Assembly: GCF_030373185.1 (NCBI RefSeq) | Contig: NZ_JAUCZH010000003.1 | Span: 62,001 to 126,000, forward strand | Direction: 5' to 3' | From: Tabrizicola sp. | Lineage (GTDB): Bacteria; Pseudomonadota; Alphaproteobacteria; Rhodobacterales; Rhodobacteraceae | Length of the DNA: 64,000 nt | In this document: positions 60,032 to 64,000 of the stretch, one piece after another | Numbering within the stretch: the stretch's first letter is position 1 | How the letters are laid out: each line of letters starts with the position of its first letter | Notes under the pieces: generated by a model | The model's input: only the letters and a program-made list of their open reading frames with translations | Databases searched by the model: none | Told to the model about the DNA's origin: nothing | Translations under genes and position numbers: made by a program

Positions 60032-61101
60032 CCCCCGAAGACCTTCGCGCCGCCGTTGCTGCCGGGATCGTGACCGAGGCGCAGGCGGCGTCGCTTGCAG
60101 CACTGATCAACGGCCGATCCGGTCGCCGCGCCGCCCTGCCCGCCGAGGATGAGCCGTTCGAGTTTTTCCGCGGGTTTTCCGAGATCTTCATATCGATCGG
60201 TCTGATCATCCTGCTGGCGGGCATCCTAGGGCTGGTCACGATCATGACCCAGGGATTGCTGCTGACTGCCCTGCCCTTTGTCACGGCGTTGGTTGCGTGG
60301 TGGTTCGCAAACTACTTTACGCTCAAGCGCCGCATGACCTTGCCTTCGATGGTGCTGGCGGTGGCTTTCGGAATCGGACTTCTGACCTTTGTCTTCACCT
60401 TCGTGGCGCCCAATGTGACCAACGGCAGAATGATTTCCATCCTTGGGTTCAGCCTTGCCACCGCTGGGATGATCACCTGGTACCTGCGTTTCAAGCTGCC
60501 TTTCGCTGCCTTCCTTGTGGGCTGCTTTGCGTTGGGTGTCGTTTACTCCGTGACCGCTTCCGCGACGAATGTCGTGGGTTTGGTGGCAGGCGGAGCGCTT
60601 GGTAAGGGCGGCTACCGCGCCCTCTTTGACCTGACCGAGAGCCCCGCCTTCGCGACCGCAACCCTGCTTTTCGGCATCGGTGCCTTTCTTGTCGGCATGT
60701 GGTTCGACACCCGCGATCCGCACCGCCTTGGCCGCCACTCTGCCACCGCCTTCTGGTGCCATCTTCTGGCTGCGCCAGCGCTGGTCAACACCGTTGCCAT
60801 CACGCTGATGAACGGCAGCGGGACCAGGTTCCTTGCCCTTGCGCTGCTCCTGATCACCGTCCTTGCGCTTGTGATCGATCGCCGGTCGTTCCTGACTGCG
60901 GCCATCGCCTATATCGCCATCGTCATCACCTGGGTGATGGGTGACAGTGGCGGGACACAATGGATCTTCACCCTTCTCCTTCTCGGCGCGTTCATCACCG
61001 CCATCGGAACCTGGTGGGTGCAGCTTCGCGCCTGGTTGATGCACATCCTGCCCGACTTCCCCGGAAAATCGCGCCTGCCCCCTTACGGAAGCACAGAATG
61101 A
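60028..61101 (+). CDS. Polytopic membrane protein encoded between hslV and hslU
   Basis: A 357-residue protein with a soluble N-terminus of about 50 residues ([19 protein letters not shown] style, rich in Ala, followed by FEFFRGFSE), then about ten hydrophobic helices and a short basic tail. The N-terminal layout is like DUF2157 membrane proteins, which I cannot confirm. Both junctions are ATGA overlaps, so it is translated with HslV and HslU. A link to protein quality control at the membrane is suggested by position only. Confidence 0.8.
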   Translation: MTPEDLRAAVAAGIVTEAQAASLAALINGRSGRRAALPAEDEPFEFFRGFSEIFISIGLIILLAGILGLVTIMTQGLLLTALPFVTALVAWWFANYFTLKRRMTLPSMVLAVAFGIGLLTFVFTFVAPNVTNGRMISILGFSLATAGMITWYLRFKLPFAAFLVGCFALGVVYSVTASATNVVGLVAGGALGKGGYRALFDLTESPAFATATLLFGIGAFLVGMWFDTRDPHRLGRHSATAFWCHLLAAPALVNTVAITLMNGSGTRFLALALLLITVLALVIDRRSFLTAAIAYIAIVITWVMGDSGGTQWIFTLLLLGAFITAIGTWWVQLRAWLMHILPDFPGKSRLPPYGSTE

Positions 61102-62393
61102 CCGACCTTACCCCCCGCGAAATCGTATCCGAGCTTGACCGCTTCATCATCGGGCAGGCCGACGCCAAGCGTGCCGTTGCCGTGGCGCTGCGCAACCGTT
61201 GGCGCAGAAAGCGGTTGGGCGATGACCTGCGCGATGAGGTTTACCCCAAGAACATCCTGATGATCGGCCCAACCGGTGTGGGCAAGACCGAGATCAGCCG
61301 TCGCCTTGCCAAGCTGGCGAAGGCTCCGTTCCTGAAGGTCGAGGCAACGAAGTTCACCGAAGTGGGCTACGTCGGCCGCGATGTCGACAGCATCATCCGC
61401 GATCTGGTGGATGTGGCGATCAACGACACCCGCGCCCAGATGCGCGAAGACGTGAAGGCCCGCGCCCACAAGGCCGCCGAAGACCGGGTGATCGAAGCCC
61501 TTGCCGGCAAGGACGCCCGCGAGCAAACGCGCGAGATGTTCCGGGGCAAGCTGAAGCGTGGAGAACTTGACGACACGATGATCGAGATTGACGTCGCGGA
61601 AGCCGCGCCCCTGCCGATGGGCATGGGGATGCCGGGGATGGAACAACAGATGCAGGGCTTGCAAGACCTGTTCAAGGCCTTCGGCGGCCGCACCAGTCGC
61701 AAACGGATGACGGTGCTGCAAAGCCACGACATCCTCCTTGGCCAAGAGGCCGACAAACTGCTGGATGATGAGGCAGTAAAGGCGGCGGCGCTGGAAGCGG
61801 TGCAGGAAAACGGCATCGTCTTTCTGGACGAGATCGACAAGATCTGCGCCCGCGCCGATGCGCGCGGGGCGGATGTGTCGCGTGAAGGCGTGCAGCGCGA
61901 CCTTCTGCCCCTTATCGAAGGCACAACCGTTTCCACCAAGCACGGCCCGGTCAAGACCGACCACATCCTGTTCATCGCGTCAGGCGCGTTCCACATCGCC
62001 AAGCCATCGGACCTGTTGCCCGAACTGCAAGGCCGCCTGCCGATCCGGGTGGAACTGCAACCTCTGACCGAAGCCGATTTCGTCCGCATCCTGACCGAGA
62101 CGGACAATGCGCTAACCCTGCAATATTCCGCGCTGATGGGAACCGAGGAGGTGACGGTAACCTTCACCCCAGATGGCATCGCCGCCCTTGCCCACATTGC
62201 CGCCGAGGTGAACCGCAGCGTCGAAAACATCGGTGCGCGGCGGCTGTATACGGTGATGGAGCGGGTGTTCGAGGAGCTTTCCTTTAACGCGCCCGACCGT
62301 CCCGGCACCGAAGTTACCGTCAATTCCGCTTTTGTAGAGACGAATCTTGGCGCGCTTTCCCGGTCTGCCGACCTGTCGCGCTATGTGCTTTGA
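61098..62393 (+). CDS. hslU: ATP-dependent protease ATPase subunit HslU
   Basis: A 431-residue AAA+ unfoldase. The N-terminal [19 protein letters not shown], Walker [16 protein letters not shown], Walker B FLDEIDKI, an inserted I domain (about residues 110-230, with a Met-rich [14 protein letters not shown]) and the C-terminal sensor 2 region [16 protein letters not shown] are present. It unfolds substrates and feeds them to HslV. The ATG overlaps the stop of the membrane-protein gene and the aldo/keto reductase gene starts three bases after its stop. Confidence 0.97.
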   Translation: MTDLTPREIVSELDRFIIGQADAKRAVAVALRNRWRRKRLGDDLRDEVYPKNILMIGPTGVGKTEISRRLAKLAKAPFLKVEATKFTEVGYVGRDVDSIIRDLVDVAINDTRAQMREDVKARAHKAAEDRVIEALAGKDAREQTREMFRGKLKRGELDDTMIEIDVAEAAPLPMGMGMPGMEQQMQGLQDLFKAFGGRTSRKRMTVLQSHDILLGQEADKLLDDEAVKAAALEAVQENGIVFLDEIDKICARADARGADVSREGVQRDLLPLIEGTTVSTKHGPVKTDHILFIASGAFHIAKPSDLLPELQGRLPIRVELQPLTEADFVRILTETDNALTLQYSALMGTEEVTVTFTPDGIAALAHIAAEVNRSVENIGARRLYTVMERVFEELSFNAPDRPGTEVTVNSAFVETNLGALSRSADLSRYVL

Positions 62394-62396
62394 CCC

Positions 62397-63407
62397 ATGA
62401 CCGTCATCGCCCCACCTGCCCCGCGTTTCCCTGAAGACTGGCCGCGCTTTGGAATGGGAAGCGCCTCGCTTGGCAATATCTTCGCCACCTATTCGGAAAG
62501 CGATGCGGCAAGGACTTTCGCTGCCGCATGGGATGCGGGGGTGCGCTATTTCGACACCGCGCCGTGGTATGGGCATGGGCTGGCCGAACATCGTCTGGGG
62601 GCCGCCTTGCGGGGCTGGCCGCGTGATCAGGCGTTGATTTCGACCAAGGTTGGCCGGGTCTATGATCCTGCCCCGCGCGGACAGGATGCGCGGGTGCAAT
62701 GGCAAGGCGGGCTCAACTTCGCCGTTCGCTATGACTATTCGGCCGAAGGTTTCGCCGCATCGCTGACCCAAAGCAGCTTTCGGCTGGGCCAGCCATCGGT
62801 TGAAGCGCTGATCATCCACGACCTTGACCGCGACTATCACGGCCCCGCCTTTGACGGCCACATGTCGGCGCTGACCGGGACCGGACTGGCCTACCTGCAT
62901 CGCCTGAAGGCTGACGGTCAGATTGCCGCCGTCGGCATGGGGATGAACACCCTGTCCGACTTCACCGAAATCGCCCCGTGGATCGAGGTGGATTTCTTCC
63001 TTGTCGCCATGCCCTACACCTTGGCGGATCAGGCAGCGCTGCATGGCCCGATGGCAGATTGCGCGCGGCGCGGGATCAAGGTGATCATTGGTGCGCCCTT
63101 TGCCTCGGGCCTTCTGGCCAACCCGTCAGCGCCGGGGGTGATGTATGCCTATGCCCCCGCCAGCGCCGAGATGGTCACCAAGGCCCGCGCGATCGAATCG
63201 GTCTGCGCCCGCCATGGCGTGCCGCTTGCCGCTGCCGCCTTGCAGTTTCCGTTGCTGCATCCAGCGGTCGTGTCTGTCATCCCGGGCGCTGTTTCGGCGG
63301 CTCAGGCCCGACAGAACGCCGAAAATGTCGCGCGGCCGATCCCGCCTGATCTCTGGTCCGACCTCAAGATGCAGGGGTTGATCGACCCGGGCGCCCCTAC
63401 CAGTTGA
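62397..63407 (+). CDS. Aldo/keto reductase (D-threo-aldose / L-fucose 1-dehydrogenase-like)
   Basis: A 336-residue AKR-family barrel. Catalytic residues are in YFDTAPWYGHG (Asp, Tyr), ISTKVGR (Lys) and LIIHDLDRD (His). The sequence is closest in my recollection to D-threo-aldose 1-dehydrogenases and pyridoxal 4-dehydrogenases, a group that includes L-fucose dehydrogenases. It could feed a sugar-acid pathway such as the deoxyhexose operon at 30-43 kb, which lacks an obvious C1 dehydrogenase of this type. It lies three bases after hslU, so it is probably read from the hsl promoter. Confidence 0.8.
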   Translation: MTVIAPPAPRFPEDWPRFGMGSASLGNIFATYSESDAARTFAAAWDAGVRYFDTAPWYGHGLAEHRLGAALRGWPRDQALISTKVGRVYDPAPRGQDARVQWQGGLNFAVRYDYSAEGFAASLTQSSFRLGQPSVEALIIHDLDRDYHGPAFDGHMSALTGTGLAYLHRLKADGQIAAVGMGMNTLSDFTEIAPWIEVDFFLVAMPYTLADQAALHGPMADCARRGIKVIIGAPFASGLLANPSAPGVMYAYAPASAEMVTKARAIESVCARHGVPLAAAALQFPLLHPAVVSVIPGAVSAAQARQNAENVARPIPPDLWSDLKMQGLIDPGAPTS

Positions 63408-63456
63408 AAGCGACAGCCGCCACGGTGTAAGGTCGGGCTTCAGCCGGGGGTAAGCC

Positions 63457-64000
63457 GTGACCGATGACGCCGTGACGCCGATGATGGCGCAGTATCTGGA
63501 AATCAAGGCGCAGAACCCCGGCGCCATCCTGTTCTACCGGATGGGCGATTTCTACGAGATGTTCTTTGACGACGCGGTCGCCGCATCGGCCGCGCTGGAC
63601 ATCGCATTGACCAAGCGCGGCTTTCACCTTGGCGCGCCCATCGCAATGTGCGGCGTTCCGGTCCATTCGGCGGAGGGCTACCTTCTGACGCTGATCCGCA
63701 AAGGCTTTCGTGTCGCCATTGCCGAACAGCTTGAAGACCCCGCCGAGGCGAAGAAGCGCGGGTCAAAATCCGTGGTCAAGCGTGATGTCGTGCGGCTGGT
63801 TACCCCCGGCACCCTGACCGAAGATTCCCTGCTGGAAGCCCGCCGCCACAACTTTCTTGCCGCCTTTTCCGAAGTGCGCGGCACGGCAGCCTTGGCTTGG
63901 GCCGATATCTCGACCGGTGAGTTTCGGGTGATGCCATCCTCGCTCGTCCGGCTTGGCCCAGACCTCGCCCGCATCGCCCCAAGAGAGCTGTTGCTGAATG
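63457..64000 (+). CDS. mutS: DNA mismatch repair protein MutS, N-terminal part (partial)
   Basis: The first 181 residues of MutS; the frame is open at the window end. It starts with GTG at 63457, preceded by GGGGGT, and shows the mismatch-binding motif [11 protein letters not shown] (Phe and Glu that contact the mispaired base), then [20 protein letters not shown] and the connector domain start (ISTGEFRVM). It binds mismatches and recruits MutL. The gene lies 49 bases after the aldo/keto reductase. Confidence 0.95.
   Translation, partial: MTDDAVTPMMAQYLEIKAQNPGAILFYRMGDFYEMFFDDAVAASAALDIALTKRGFHLGAPIAMCGVPVHSAEGYLLTLIRKGFRVAIAEQLEDPAEAKKRGSKSVVKRDVVRLVTPGTLTEDSLLEARRHNFLAAFSEVRGTAALAWADISTGEFRVMPSSLVRLGPDLARIAPRELLLN

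Noticed and set aside
1-64000. Search for tRNA or rRNA genes, CRISPR arrays, insertion sequences and phage genes
   Set aside because: No such gene or array was recognised by eye; weak or unusual tRNAs cannot be fully excluded without a covariance search.

Overview
This is a GC-rich, densely coded chromosomal segment of an alphaproteobacterium, most likely a member of the Rhodobacteraceae (Rhodobacter, Gemmobacter or Tabrizicola type). The assignment rests on protein character: the ferrochelatase, an ArgG of the family's style, a DUF2125 protein, a CC-type ComF, paired TMD-NBD exporters, a response-regulator PP2C phosphatase beside an Hpt protein, and a typical TamB C-terminus. ATGA, GTGA and TGATG stop/start overlaps are very common. 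I see no rRNA, tRNA, CRISPR array, insertion sequence, integrase or phage gene, so this looks like core chromosome with two accessory-like metabolic blocks.

Layout. 1-4.3 kb: end of tamB and a YjbH/YjbF exopolysaccharide pair. 4.4-6.7 kb: minus-strand comF, grxC, nitrilase-family and marR run. 6.7-8.7 kb: a methyltransferase and hemH. 8.8-10.7 kb: two L,D-transpeptidases around a CAP-domain lipoprotein. 10.8-15.7 kb: two ABC exporter half-transporters and an rRNA uracil methyltransferase. 15.9-18.6 kb: hslO, a CoA pyrophosphatase and cca. 18.7-20.9 kb: a Nudix gene, a response-regulator phosphatase and an Hpt protein. 20.9-24.6 kb: ilvA, a low-complexity secreted protein and argG. 24.7-29.5 kb: a four-gene unit of aminotransferase, phytanoyl-CoA-type dioxygenase, sulfotransferase and secreted alpha/beta hydrolase. 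29.6-30.2 kb: exported msrA.

30.3-43.2 kb is a thirteen-gene minus-strand sugar operon with a divergent TIM-barrel isomerase. It has a RhaS-like binding protein, a double ATPase, two permeases, a FadR-type regulator, an oxidoreductase, an acetoacetate-decarboxylase-family protein, a rhamnose mutarotase, two SDRs, a 2-hydroxyacid dehydrogenase, an FAH hydrolase and an enolase-superfamily dehydratase. Together they suggest oxidative (non-phosphorylating) breakdown of a 6-deoxyhexose such as L-rhamnose or L-fucose. The divergent promoter region holds two copies of one imperfect palindrome, a candidate operator.

43.2-58.4 kb is mostly housekeeping: lipoprotein esterase, DEAD-box helicase, cysQ, pmbA-like, DUF2125, enoyl-CoA hydratase family, agmatinase, MscS channel, flavoprotein, pheS without adjacent pheT, DUF1643, a small RTX-repeat protein and rpsO with a strong terminator. 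58.5-64 kb: a capsule-like protein, then hslV, a polytopic membrane protein and hslU translationally coupled behind a heat-shock-like promoter, an aldo/keto reductase and the start of mutS.

The points most worth following up are the aminotransferase-dioxygenase-sulfotransferase-hydrolase unit, the membrane protein locked between hslV and hslU, the deoxysugar operon with its candidate operators, and a two-copy stem-loop repeat in convergent gaps (8.8 kb and 30.2 kb). All function calls come from reading the sequence without database searches.
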